Assembly (NCBI RefSeq): GCF_018143015.1
Contig: NC_054755.1
Location: 13,030,624-13,094,623, forward strand
Direction: 5' to 3'
DNA: 64,000 nt
DNA from: Lytechinus variegatus
Taxonomy: Eukaryota; Echinodermata; Echinoidea; Temnopleuroida; Toxopneustidae
Shown: positions 46,893 to 59,157 of the stretch, piece after piece
Position numbering within the stretch: the stretch's first letter is position 1
Layout: each line of letters begins with the position of its first letter
Notes under the pieces: model-generated
Seen by the model: the letters and a program-made list of their open reading frames with translations, nothing else
Database searches by the model: none
What the model was told of the DNA's origin: nothing
Position numbers and translations under genes: made by a program

Positions 46893-49444
46893 GGTAACCT
46901 GGCTGGTGACACGACATTATGTCCCTGCGACATTTGCTCCGTTCTTCATGTGTCATATGGCATAGGGTTAAAGTTGTGATTGTTATAAGAGTTTTGGGTT
47001 CAGAATAATGTAAAAATCAGGATTAGGGTTTATGTAGTTTTGAAGGTTATGTTTTATGTTTGGCTTAACGTGCAGATTTTCCACCGGAGCAATTGTTGCC
47101 GGAGCAAACGTCATGGAACCAGTCTAGCTAAGGCTCAGTCACACCTGTGAAACTGTATCCGGATCGAACAAAGTCATTACGTTATTTCGATGGGATAACC
47201 ATTGGTCGTTTTGGAGTCAGCATGATTGGTGTGACTGCAACACGTGTATAGTTTGACTCCGCAAGCTTCCCCTTGTGAATAATTTACTCAAAACATTTTT
47301 TTACCAGAATCTTTATCTTTTAGAAAACCGCACGGTAGAAATGAATAAGAACATTCCATGGGCAATTATCATGACTATAGACTTAGGCCTGCAAGTACAT
47401 GCATATCAAAACAAAACCAGAATCTGGTGATTTTTAGACTAGAATACTTGAGTCCGAATTCGACCCATTGTTTAAGATTCGAATCGATAATATTGTTCAC
47501 TGGTCAATTTTATTTGAATCACAAGAAAATAGAAGTACATTAAAATGGATAAATATGGTTCAGTTTAATTCACGCAATACCAATGACAGTTGATCAATGG
47601 AAAAATTTAAAACACACCTTTGACTTGAAAAATGACATAGATCAAGATGATTTGCACAAGGGGAATATGACATTTATATTTTATCGACCGGTATTTGTTT
47701 TATGTAAAATTTTATACGTTCAGGATAATGAGACCGCAATACATTCTTTGAAATATGAAAACTCCTTTTTTGTTCGATATATGAGCCTATAACTCAATTT
47801 TGTGCTTTCTATTTTGTAAATGTTGCAGCAAACTAACAATTTTACATATGATATGTGTCTCATTTTAGACAAACATAGGGTATGTGTAACATTGTGGGAA
47901 ATAATTTAGTACGCTGACCCGATCCAGGAAATTAAGTGGAAACAAAATATATCAATTACAGGATAAGAAGAAATGACATGTACTCTATCGAAATATCATT
48001 CTGTATGTCTTCATCCTACTCTCCCACACATGAACACCATTACCATCCCACACAATCACTTTGAGAGAAACTACAAGTTGAAGTCGGAACATTGCGGAAG
48101 AGAGTTTGGGATCTACCATTTTTTAAAATAATATTTTCATACTTGTGAAAGGACATTCTTGTTACATGGGCCAACTAAAACTGACCGACCTTTTTAGGTC
48201 AATACCAGCAAAGTAAATGTATGAAACAAACGTATTATTATGGTGGATAGATATAGCATGGAGCTACTAGGTATAGCTCATTCTTCAGAAGAAAACCCGA
48301 AAGTATATTCATATTCAGATGCAGTAAGCGTAATATAGCGGAAGGAAGCGGCCAAATTGGACGGGCTAACTTTCGTTCTTGGACGAAAGGCAACCGACTC
48401 TTTCCGCCGTAGCTCCCCGGACCCCATGCTGAGAAGACCCGATCCTATTGCTCAAGGGCATAGTCTATCTTACCATTTTCGGCACGGAATATAAAACTAA
48501 ATCGGAGGAAAGTCAATCTTTGTTATTGAGACTTGAGAGTGTTTGATTGGAACCCATTGCCATCAAAGGGGCGAACGGAGGGGGGGGGGGGGGGGTAAAG
48601 AGTTTCCAGTAGTTCGGGAGAAAAATGACACCCATATGCCCCAAATACTCCATACCTTGGCAAATATACAATCCTATATGTGAACATCAAACCGTGCAGT
48701 TTGACGGTAAATATGATGATTCGCGGATGATGGTCTAAGAAGGACTTTAATCACTATATGACCACCTTTGTCGTCATCACTATTGCGATCATCTTCTTAA
48801 TCATCGACGTCATCATCAGCATCGTCGTTATTGTCATCATCGTCACCGCTAACACTAACTTTGTCATTATCATCTATGCATTTATAGGTCTACATGTTTT
48901 TAAATACCGACGGTCTAGAAAATTTCAAGAGTAGATTAAGGCTTATTTTATTCTTTTATGTACAGGTACATTGACCTGCCCTTTAATACCGATATATGCA
49001 AAATAAACTGAAAAGCAACTGCGCATGCTCAAAATTTTCGCGCGTGTCCTCGTTCAAGCGTTTCAATTTCATCGAGAATAACATTTTGCCTCGTCCAGTG
49101 TTATATGTAAACGAAATCGGACGCTTAAAATTCTGACATCGCCAAGGTTAACCACGTGTTACTGTTTAAGTTGGAGGTGTTGAATCCAGTGTCCAACGTT
49201 AATTGTTATTCTCATAACCAACTGAGATAATGAGCCAAGTATCCGGAAATTTTATTTTTAAAAGAAAAGAAGGTGCATGTATCACAATCCACAGCTTTAT
49301 AAGCAAGGGCTCTGGACCACTGGCGTACAGATGGGGGGACTGGTGGGGATCTTGCCCCTTCTCCCTCACAAATAAATCACAAACAAGAAAAAAAAGGAAA
49401 GAGAGAAAGGTGAAATATATGATTTTCTCGATATTATATCCATT
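46893..49444. other. Intergenic, no gene
   Basis: No exon is supported. It contains a degenerate copy of the AGCTCCATGG hairpin at 48,258-48,280, a GC-richer unique block at 48,330-48,470, a G-run at 48,580-48,594 and a CATCAT/CGTCAT-rich tract at 48,765-48,850. Confidence 0.5.
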
Positions 49445-49538
49445 GGCGGCGGAAGCCAATAAATTTAGGGGGTGTCCACCTGAAATTTTTGGATGGACAC
49501 ATGTAAAAAATAGGACAAGCGGCCCAAAATTTTTGAGA

Positions 49539-49579
<41 letters not shown>

Positions 49580-49667
49580 TCATCAACCTAAATTTTAGGG
49601 GGGGACAACACACGTGTAAAGGGGGTCCACGTGAATTTAGGGAGGGACGCAGGAAAAAAAATTGACA

Positions 49668-49698
<31 letters not shown>

Positions 49699-49781
49699 GG
49701 TTATCAAAACAAAATTTAGGGGGGGGGGCCGTCCCCCCACCTAAAATTTAGGGGGGGACACGTCCCCCCGCTTCCGCCGCC
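49445..49781. mobile_element. Small element with GGCGGCGGAAGC ends and internal A-tracts
   Basis: Starts GGCGGCGGAAGC and ends GCTTCCGCCGCC. The interior carries repeated segments (AATTTAGGGGGGGACA-like), each followed by a long A-run (49,542-49,577 and 49,671-49,698), suggesting an internal duplication of about 125 bp. The 122-codon frame over it is spurious. Confidence 0.7.
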
Positions 49782-50582
49782 TATGATTATATCACAATCT
49801 ATCACAAAATTTGATTTTTTAAAATAAAAATGTCGAAATGTTTACTCGCTCGCAACTTTTTATAAATTCTACGCGATATACCTTATCTAGCCCCTCCCCC
49901 CTCATTTTTTTGGCTCATTATGCCACTGGTATGGACCGGTAGAAACCAGATTATGTATCCATATTTAAATCGATGGATGAGTGAGTTTTCATGCATATTT
50001 GCCTCATGCTTTGAATTTCGTAGAAAGATTTAGTCTATCTTATTTCACTTTAAAAATACAAGTATTCTCAATTGATCATGACAAAAAGAAATAAATTCAT
50101 TACATGTACAAAGTTTATATCAGCCTATATGCATTTTAATCAGATTTTAAATTCTGAAAAAGAAACATTATGAGCGATTTAAAAAAAAAAGAATGCAGCG
50201 GATATGCCCCGATCAGCTAGAAGTTATGATTTTTTACCACAGAGTTATACAGATATTTAAATTAAATATAATATCTGTAAACGAAACAAAATTGAACTGC
50301 ATGTCAAAAGGGGCTTCCCTTTTCAAGCAATTATGCTCATGACTGTCTCCTTCCATCTGATGACTGTTATTATTTTACAATGAAATATTATCTTTAATTC
50401 ATTTTATGTCGTTTGCTCTATGGTCAAATGGAAATATAATCAATCAATCAATCACTAGATTTAGAATGACATTTAACATAGTACATATATATTGCATGAA
50501 TTAGAGAAACGATAGGAATAAATTATCAGCACAAACATAAAATAATTATGCATATAGCTAATAACAAATCAAGTTTGCAAAC

Positions 50583-50777
50583 CATAACCTATTTTTCTAT
50601 CAACTTTTAACACCAATTATGAAATTCCTAAACCCTCTTATATATATTGTTGATCTAGCAATAATAACATAATCCATAATTAGCTATTTTGCCATACACC
50701 GTTAATATTTTCTTATCAGATATCCCCAACAAATGTGGGCCATATGTCTGGGTTGACTTTCCCCGACCTTGCCCCTG
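50583..50777 (+). repeat. Left arm of a 195-bp inverted repeat
   Basis: Matches the reverse complement of 52,668-52,864 at roughly 90% by eye. Shared blocks include AATCCATAATTAGCTATTTT, TTTTCTTATCAGATATCCCC and GACTTTCCCCGAC. Similarity stops sharply at both edges. The 1.9-kb spacer holds two younger MITEs. Confidence 0.85.
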
Positions 50778-51050
50778 CCCCAACGGAGAGTCCCGCTGGG
50801 AGGAGGGGAGTAGCTGGATTTCTTTTCATTTACCAAAAGCTTTTTAATTCAGGCATTCAAACAGTAACATTCGCGGTATTCCATTATTCATTCAATCAAT
50901 AGTTGATCATCTTCTCATGATGATAAGTCAGTTGATTTCTAATCATCATCATTTATTACTGTCCTTTATGCCTAAAAGAGAGAATGGTCATCAATTCAGG
51001 AAAATACTAAAAAAAAATACTTAAACGTGTATCAGTATTAGGCCTATGTT

Positions 51051-51334
51051 CACTGTTAGAAAATTTATCCTCAAAATAAAAGAAGTTCCTGCAGCAGAGT
51101 CTCGAGAACACCTGTAATCTTACCGATTTGCGTAATCTTACAAGAAATTGGTATTTGGAGTATGGAATCTTTCAAATTTCCTTGAATAAAACATCCTTTT
51201 TCCTTTTTAAACAGACCTGTTCTGTTAAATTACAGAAAAATTTCCTGTTTTATGAATTTACAGAATGATTCTGTTATTGCTTTCTGCAAAATCTCCTGTT
51301 TATTTTCTGTAAAATCACGTTTTTTTTAACAGTG
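51051..51334 (-). mobile_element. CACTGTTA-ended MITE (family B, copy 2)
   Basis: 284 bp in the opposite orientation to copy 1, from CACTGTTAGAAAATTTATCC to TTTTTTTAACAGTG, flanked by TT on both sides. Contains GCAGCAGAGTCTCGAGAACA and ACAGACCTGTTCTG in common with copy 1. Confidence 0.88.
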
Positions 51335-51921
51335 TTGGTACAAAAATTAAATGAAAGAAACTATCGAAAAAAATCAAAGTTATTCTAATATATCTATTTG
51401 CTTCTTTTCCTGTAGTCTATAACTTCTCATGAAATACTTGTTTATAATACAATTATGTCAAAAACTTCCTGTCTGGTATCAATTCGCATAAATCCCTATT
51501 ATCACCTCTTTCAGACAATTTGTACAGCGCAAATATACTCACCTCAAAAATCGTATTAAAATTTTCCTTTTGTTGCTTGTATGGTGGTTTTTTTCAGATC
51601 CCCACCTACTAGCACGCCACATAATGCGTCAATGAATATCAAGCCCCCCGAGGCTATATGTAATTCCCTATAAAAAATAATTGTGGCTTCTCTCCTAAAA
51701 AATAAGCTTCAAAGAATCAAGGACCACAAGAGCATGTATTCAAGTAAATCTGATAAAATATGATATTTAATTGCGTGTTTAATGAATAAACCGCTTATGT
51801 GGATAATAATTTGAAATATAAATTCAAAATAAAAAATCATTTGATTGACATTTATGTTTTGCATTTCGCGCTCTGACAAGATACTTGGTTCTTATTTTTT
51901 TAAATATTTACGGTTCGTTAA

Positions 51922-52322
51922 AGGACAAGTCCACCCCAACACAAATTGATTTGAATAAAAAGAGAAAAAAATCCAACAAGCATAAAATTGAAAAACTTTC
52001 TCAAATCGGATGTAAAATAAGAAAGTTATGACATTTCAGTTTCGCTTGATTTCATAAAAGAGTTATTATGCACATCCTGGTCGATGAACAAAATAATGAA
52101 ACATTATATAATTCAAATTTTAAAAAAAGAAATAGTGAGTGAGGGACATCATCGACTGTCTCATCTGCATGTCACTGAGTTGTGCATATCACTGTTTTGT
52201 GAAAAATAAGCAAAACTTTCAAATGTCATAACTATATTTTACATCCGATTTTGATGAAATTTTCAGCTAGTTTGATTTTTTTTTAATTAGGCCCTAAAAT
52301 TTTTCTGGGGTGGACTTGACCT
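51922..52322. mobile_element. TTAA-flanked MITE, AGGWCAAGTCCACCCC ends
   Basis: TTAA (51,918-51,921) precedes AGGACAAGTCCACCCC, and GGGGTGGACTTGACCT is followed by TTAA (52,323-52,326). Inner arms pair around AAACTTTCTCAAATCGGATG / CATCCGATTTTGATGAAATT. Same integration signature as the element at 45,494 but different termini. Non-coding. Confidence 0.9.
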
Positions 52323-52667
52323 TTAATAACCATTTTAAATGATGTATGGTGTTGTCGACAAGAATAATGCAATGGAAACTAAAGGTAAAGCATACAAAAT
52401 GCTTTTCAATCTTTATTACATGTATAGGCCTAGCATCAATGCCCAACAATATAAAATAATATTTTATTTACATAGATTCAACAGTCCTATATGATGCAAA
52501 AAGTCTTAAACCATCAATTTTAAAATGTAATCAACATTCTACATCACAGTCACAATGTGGTACTTTTTAATTTCATCAAATGGAGTTTAAAAAAAGACAC
52601 ACCTTAGTTGAATAAAATTTGATTATATACACAGAAGTTAAACCAAATTCTATCTAATTATTATCAT

Positions 52668-52864
52668 CAGGGGCAATGTCGGGGAAAGTCAGCCCAGACA
52701 TATGGCCAACATTTGTTGGGGATATCTGATAAGAAAATATTATTGGTGTATTGCAAAATAGCTAATTATGGATTATGTTCTAATTGCTAGATCCACAATA
52801 TATATATAAGAGGGGCTAGGAATTTCATAATTGATGTTAAAATTTAATCGAAAATAGGTTATGA
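52668..52864 (-). repeat. Right arm of the 195-bp inverted repeat
   Basis: Reverse-complement partner of 50,583-50,777. Together they may be long terminal inverted repeats of one 2.3-kb fold-back element, or an inverted duplication. Confidence 0.85.
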
Positions 52865-54000
52865 AAGAAATATTTCAACAAAGATTTAACGATAAACCCA
52901 AACATTTTTGCCGAGCAAAAAATTCTAACTGTTACGCTATGTAGATGTTTTAATAACCCACATATTATATCAAGTTTACCAGATGAAAGGGGGCTCCTTG
53001 GCACAACTATCATATCAATCATAGTTGACAATAAAGTCCTGTTTGACTATAGCACAGTCATTTCTGACTAGAACTTATTAAGATAAAATGATTGGACATA
53101 TCGGTTGGACTAACCAAAATATCAATCTTATCATTTTAAACTACTGTATCTGATTCAGACCGATGATTATCATACGTGGGCATGCGTCACAGTAAAGACA
53201 AAAACTATCTTATTATAACCATGGCAATTAAGGAATTTCGTATATTTCAATGATAATTGTATTAGGGCAATTATCAATTTATTCATTCCAAATAAAAAGT
53301 ATCAAATAAATTATGGATAATTATGATGAAGAAAGAAAGAGAACGCAGCCTCGTATTTTGATCATGTCATTTATCTATTATCATTGTAATATTGTCTTTT
53401 GATTTTCATATTTATACCTTTCGATGATACAATTTTTATATATGACATGGTATGAAATAAAAACTAATTTGAATTTAATTTCATTTCATTTAATCCAATT
53501 TGATTTAGCAATACAATACCGTAGTGATCATTTTATGAGTCTTTATAAAAATTCTGCTTGAGCATGACCCGATATTCGTGTCAACATCGACGGAGTGGGA
53601 TAATCGCTAATTTCGAGGGGGTGGTAAATGAAATAGGAGGAAATGACGTGACAATATGGGCAAGAAACCCATAAAACTTAAATCATAAAGATATCACACA
53701 TGAACGCTAACATGTGGTGGACCTAACTGCACTCATTTGCAAACTTTGCTGTGAACATGGTAAAGGCACATTACAGGGAAACATAGATCGTGCCAATTAT
53801 ACTAGAAAAACTGCTGTGAACCAGGCCGGGTGGGGAACACACAAACAAAGGTTTTAACCCTTAAAGAGCTGTCTCCAAACCACATTTCTACACCTCCTTC
53901 GTAATTTCCCTCACTCTTGTTACAATTAATATTACGACCTACTATACCATCATGTTATGAGCAGTGGGCTGAATATAAATTCCCGTCCACGCCATGCATT
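52865..54000. other. Intergenic, no gene
   Basis: AT-rich, featureless until a GC-richer, CpG-containing block begins near 53,980 (GCGCGAACCGCGCGTCGCTC at 54,030-54,050). No exon is supported. Confidence 0.45.
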
Positions 54001-54479
54001 TCGAGTCGATTGAAGCACCGTATATATCTGCGCGAACCGCGCGTCGCTCATTACGTGCGCTGAGACGCACTCAAACACAAGCCGAAACGGACGCCATTTT
54101 CCTCCTGAACTCCAGGTTGCCAAATCCTCACTTTTCATCTCTCCCTGCTTCCTCCCCCAAAACATTTCGCTTCCCAGCCAAATCATCTATTTGCTTTGCT
54201 TAGGAGGGCTATCACACGCTTAGCAGGAGATGTACAAAAGCGAGCTGTAATTTTTTGTCTTGCTTTGGACCGAAACGTAACAGTGGACTTTTCCTCCTCA
54301 TAAACTTTTTCCAATTCGTTCTTTGAGGCTACCATCCGATGCGTGTAATTTATTGGCGTCTAGCTGGTCGAGCATGGGACTACTACGGCTCAGACGACTG
54401 TACTCCGCGTATCATCGTCGTATCAGCCAGTCGTGAAAATAAGGACAGGTGATGTGTCGGTGAGAGCCCAGAGCTTATG

Positions 54480-54720
54480 CCATGCCAATGAATGACACTA
54501 ACTGTTTAATTAATCATGACCCAAAACAAAATGGCCATCCGCCAGCCCCACCACCACACTTCCAGTGAATGTCTAATGAAATTAATCATGCCCCCAAATA
54601 ATGTGACATTGTCTACCCCTTTCCGCCTCCGGCTGTGGTATTGTTTATTCGAATGTAAAATAATGATTAATTATTCATAAATCCTTAACTCTAGGTACCG
54701 TTTGCCAATATCATGTTCCC
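54480..54720. promoter_or_regulatory. Candidate enhancer: homeodomain-site cluster
   Basis: AATTAATCATG occurs twice (54,508-54,518 and 54,580-54,590), each followed by an A/C-rich stretch (ACCC or CCCCC). A Runx-like TGTGGT, an ATTGTTTATT (Sox/Fox-like) and TAATGATTAATTATTCATAA follow (to 54,680). The block is repeat-free and CpG-containing sequence precedes it. This resembles a conserved developmental enhancer; its target, possibly Zic 14 kb away, is inference. Confidence 0.4.
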
Positions 54721-55016
54721 TGCCAACATTATAACGGGGATGTTTTAAGTGAATCCCCCATATCCACAGACATTCAGATAATATTTAATGTATGTATTAT
54801 ACATTGTGTAGATAAATATTCCATGTTTGTTAATATTTCTTGTATTATTTTCATTTATTATAGAATTATGCATGTATGTAATGATTTATGTATTATATTC
54901 TTGTTTTTTTTTGCTTGGAAAGTAATCGAATATGAATTTGCACGGGGATGCATTTAACACAGGGGAGAAATTAACATAAATCTTCGAACATCAATTAAAT
55001 CCTTTAAAGTAGCTTA

Positions 55017-55024
55017 TGACGTCA
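55017..55024. promoter_or_regulatory. Palindromic CRE site
   Basis: Full TGACGTCA with no visible gene start nearby. Confidence 0.25.
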
Positions 55025-55947
55025 TTTAATGCAATATCATATATAAAAAAACAATTAATCATGATGACATTACAGCCAGAGTCCTTCAAATTCATGGTAA
55101 GAATAATTGAAATATTAGATATACAAGTTTTTGAATAAAATATTGAAAGGTATCATTGTGGGAATAATTCTCCCGCATACCAATGGTATTATAAACATAA
55201 AAAACAAATCCACATGGTGATCAAAATTAACAAGACAAGAGTACGGCCTTTCTGAGGGTCTAAGTTATCTTTTCATTATTCTTTTCTCAATCTTCTTTTG
55301 TCCCAGATTTAATGAAAATAACGATTCAAAGCGAAGGAAAGTCGCGAAAAGCAAGGCCTTTCCATACAATCGAAAGAATATTCTTTAAAGATCAAATTGC
55401 GTTCTGACATAAATGTAAATTTAGATCCGGGCTTCTATAACTGATTTTAGTGTGAACGTAAACGTGATAATAATGGTTAATTACCCATCGAAAACTTTGG
55501 TAAATTAATCTTAATTTTTTGTAAATAACAAGAAATTTAGAAAATTATACGAAGCTCTCAGATCATATTTATTTATTCCCAAATACAATTTCACATTTCG
55601 CTTTTGAAGAGAGGCGTTATATAGAAATGATATAAGATTGATTATAATTTCCAATTGAATTTCAATTCTTATATGAATCTTAATCTGTATTAGAGACAAG
55701 TTCCATGTTCCTCATTATCATCATTTTTATTTTCCTTCTCAATGATCGTTGTACAAAATAATGTGTAACTTTTTGATAAAACTGAAGTTCAGTTATTGCA
55801 TAATTTGCTTATGAGACTAACATTGTTATTGTATATTTAATTGTGAGAGAAAGACAATAAAACATGTTATAAAACAAAAAATAGCGTAAGTGGAATCAAT
55901 TCTAATCGTAGGAAATTAATATATACTTTCTGTTAAAAAGGGCAAAT

Positions 55948-56104
55948 CAGGGTCTCGTTGAAGAAAGAGTTGCATTTAACTAAAAAAAATTAATCGCAAA
56001 TCCTAAATACCATGAATACATAAGCTTCTGATTGGCTAAAAAACAAGTTGCGATTGATAATTGGAGTAACGTTTGATTACAACTCTTTATGAAAAGAGCC
56101 CCTG
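55948..56104. mobile_element. Small inverted-repeat element (AGAAAGAGTTGC family, copy 1)
   Basis: Begins CAGGGTCTCGTTGAAGAAAG and ends CTTTATGAAAAGAGCCCCTG, with AACAAGTTGCGATTGATAAT in the interior. Non-coding, diverged copy of the element starting 48 bp downstream. Confidence 0.75.
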
Positions 56105-56151
56105 AACCCAATTTGCAATTCTAAACAGAATTGCAAAGACTTGATTGATCT

Positions 56152-56301
56152 GGGGCCCGTTGCAGAAAGAGTTGCAATCAATCGCAATTCTAAAAATCAT
56201 GCGCAACTTGTATTTCAACCAATCAACAGCGCACATTTGGGACTTGCGATCGATAATTTTTTGACTTGCGTTTAAACGCAACTCTTTCTGTAACGGACCC
56301 C
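56152..56301. mobile_element. Small inverted-repeat element (AGAAAGAGTTGC family, copy 2)
   Basis: GGGGCCCGTTGCAGAAAGAG pairs with CTCTTTCTGTAACGGACCCC. The sub-terminal sequence holds GCAATCAATCGCAATT. Adjacent to copy 1 in the same orientation. The minus-strand 77-codon frame over it is spurious. Confidence 0.85.
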
Positions 56302-57137
56302 TGGAGACTGAAATTGGCATGTTAAATGCATAATTGAGATAAGGATTATCATTTTGGTAATGTAAGCATCCCCGCCAAAAAAAAGAAACCCAAAAGAAAC
56401 AAACAGCAGATACACAAATGGAAATTGAAAATCTGTATTTCCCATTTGTTTAATGTCTGAAAGGAAAAAAATGCATGTTTAACAGAGTTCAATTCTATCT
56501 TTAAGAGTATCAGTTCTGCGTGTACTTTGTTTCTTGGGACAATGGGGTTTTGGGGAGGAATATCTGCTCCATTTTCTTTTCGGATGTTGGTCTATTTCTT
56601 TGTGCATTGATAATTTGGTGTCAAATTTCTCGGGTAAAAAGTACTGCAAACTCGTAATGGCCGTGACTCCTGTCAGAAGTGCAAGATGTAGCCTTTCTCA
56701 ATTTGTTTTCTTTTTCGTTACTTCTCTCCTTGTCTCCCCCCTCTCTCTTTCTCTCATTTATTTCCCGGTGTTTCGTGAAATATATGAGGCTGCTGCATCA
56801 AGCTGTCCATTTTCCCAGTACGTAATTTTTTTAAAAGAATCCAAGTTTTATACTATTAAAATCAATGTGTGAGGTGTCTCCCCCTCCCTGCTATCTACAT
56901 TTCAAGTACCAGATACCAATACCAGAGTAAAAAACATAACAATGAATATCTATGCTTTAATTATAGATTATCTTCCCTCTGTCCCCCCCCCCCTCCACCA
57001 CATCCCTTCTACATCTCTTCCCATACTACTACTTAAAAATGTAAATAATGTAAATGGGACATTAAACATATATTTAATGTTTTTCTCGATCAAAAGCTCT
57101 GTCTTTCGTATTTTCACCTCTAGATTCTATCGTAATT
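56302..57137. other. Intergenic, no gene
   Basis: AT-rich with short pyrimidine tracts. The frame at 56,534-56,872 (112 codons) has a hydrophobic stretch but no motif, splice support or homology that I recognise. Confidence 0.45.
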
Positions 57138-57305
57138 CACTGTTAGAAAATTTATCCTTAAAATAAAAGAAGTTCCTGCAGCAGGGTCTCGAGAACACCA
57201 GATTGCGTAATCATGCATTATATCATGTAAAATTACAGGAAATTGGTATTTGGTATATGGAACCTTACACATTTTCCCGTTTTTAAACAGACCTGCTCTG
57301 TTGCA
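57138..57305 (-). mobile_element. CACTGTTA-ended MITE (family B, copy 3, truncated)
   Basis: CACTGTTAGAAAATTTATCC through GCAGCAGGGTCTCGAGAACA matches copy 2, then shorter blocks to ACAGACCTGCTCTGTTG. The far end is replaced by an ATAAATTTATGTC array. Confidence 0.8.
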
Positions 57306-57502
57306 TAAAAATTTATGTATTGATTTATGTCATGATTTATGTCACGATTTATGTCATATAGCATAAATCATGACATAAACACAAATAATGACATAAATCC
57401 GTTGCATAAAGCTTTATGTCTGAAATCACGACATAAAATCATGACATAAATCCATTTGAATGACATAAATTTATGTCGTGATTAAAATCAAGACATAAAC
57501 GG
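57303..57502. repeat. ATTTATGTC / GACATAAAT array with switching orientation
   Basis: About a dozen copies of GACATAAAT or its complement in 200 bp, in both orientations, joined by ATGATTT/AAATCAT or CACGA spacers. Many neighbours form short palindromes. Confidence 0.8.
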
Positions 57503-57983
57503 CGGCTTTCCGCAATAAGTGACTTAAGGGTAATTTTACGATTATTTTCTATAATTATGCCCTCTGTAATTTGATGATATTTTGAGTTTTACTTGGACTT
57601 TCGAAATAATTTTTGTGTCATTTGATAGCGTATGATGTATTCTTTCAATATTTGAATAAACTAACAATCATGAATATTTCCTTTATTTTTATAAGCAAAA
57701 CTAGGCCTAAGCATAATAGTTAATGTGTTTACTTCGTTGAGGATAGGACATTTTCCTTAGAATGATGACATAATTTATATCAACGCCACATATTTTTCAA
57801 GCACCACCCCTACCTCCCAAAATGATGATAATAACTCTGACTTTCAGTCTAGAATCGCCCCTTTTGTGCTTAATTCAAATGTGATTAAAAAAGAAATTTG
57901 GTACATACATTGGGTGATTTCAAGTCCAGTGTTGGCGTTGGTATTGGAATTTGAATTGCTTCCCGTAGGTTTAAAATCTATTT

Positions 57984-58480
57984 TGTGTGTCAGAAATCAT
58001 GTTGCCATGGTAACGGCATATTATATGACATAAAATTGGTAAAAAAACTTTCAGATTTAATTACTAGATCAATTTTCAACCAATTCTCATGAAATTTGGT
58101 TTACATATTGAGTTTGAGGTGAAGATGTGAGAGACACATATTTTGTGTGTGTCGGAAATCATGTTGCCATGGTTACCACATACTATTTGCCCTAAATTAG
58201 GTAAAAATATATTGGTTCCTGCTTCTTGGTTAGTTTAAACCAATTCTCATGAAATTTGGCTCACACATTGGTCTCGAGGTAAAAATGTGCAGGACATATT
58301 TTTTAATGTGTCGGAATCGTGTTGCCATGGTAACAATATATGTGTCAAAAATTAGGCAAAATCTTGCGGTTCAAACTACTTCATCAGTTATGCTCATGAC
58401 TTGCTCGTGGAGGTCTTGGGTAAAGATGGGCAAGACATATTTTTTTCATAGTTTGAAACTGTTGCCATTGTAAGTTTGTA
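57984..58480 (+). repeat. Tandem repeat of ~160 bp, each unit with an RFX X-box
   Basis: Three full units and one partial unit share TGTGTCGGAAATCATGTTGC, AACCAATTCTCATGAAATTT and GAGGTGAAGATGTG blocks. Each carries GTTGCCATGGTAAC or a variant, at 58,001, 58,163, 58,321 and 58,461. GTTGCC-AT-GGTAAC fits the RFX consensus exactly. The 74-codon frame inside is not a gene. Confidence 0.85.
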
Positions 58481-59157
58481 ACGGCTAAGGGCAAGGGTAT
58501 TTATCACCTTCATTGATAGTTCTAGTTTAATTTTCCTTCCCCGCAACAAAGTGCATATAGGACGTGCCTCGTTCATTTCATCATCCTTTTTAATATCGCC
58601 TTTTCTTTGTTAATTTTCTTTATTCAGGTTCATAGTCTAAAATGGTAGGCCTATAGAGAGAAATACGAATTGTAATTTAAAAGAGGAAAGAAAAAGGAAA
58701 TATGAAAAGGTCATCAAAATTGATAATTTATAGGTCATCCCATTCTTTTCGAAAATCTCAGATGCAGCTTCCCGCTTGCATTATTCATCTAGTTCTTAGT
58801 TAATAGTCTCGTTGGAGAAAGAAAGGTAGCATTATCATGAAAAATTTGGTCTGACAAAAGAAAGGAAAAGGAAAAAGTGAAATATGATATATGCTATTTC
58901 ATATCATATCAACATCTATCACAAAGTTAGATTTTGTATTACAAAGTTAAAATGTTTGCTCGCTCGCAGTTTTTTTTATAAATTTCGTCCTTTATGCCAT
59001 GTCTGCCCCATAACAATTTAGATTTCCAAAGCCCCTAATTGAAAGAAAACTCCTTCACAGAGAACAATATTTGTGTCAGTCATCCCCAAACCATGAACAC
59101 CGATTGACAACCATGCATATATCCCTGTAATCAATGATTATTATTTTTTCTTTACAT
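58481..59157. other. Intergenic, no gene
   Basis: AT-rich. 58,900-59,040 resembles 49,790-49,900 (TATCACAAAnTTnGATTTT, GTTTnCTCGCTCGCA, TTTTATAAATT), so both are pieces of another dispersed repeat. Confidence 0.5.

Noticed and set aside
49230..49598. 122-codon basic frame ending in poly-Lys
   Set aside because: It reads into a 36-base A-run of a small repeat element.
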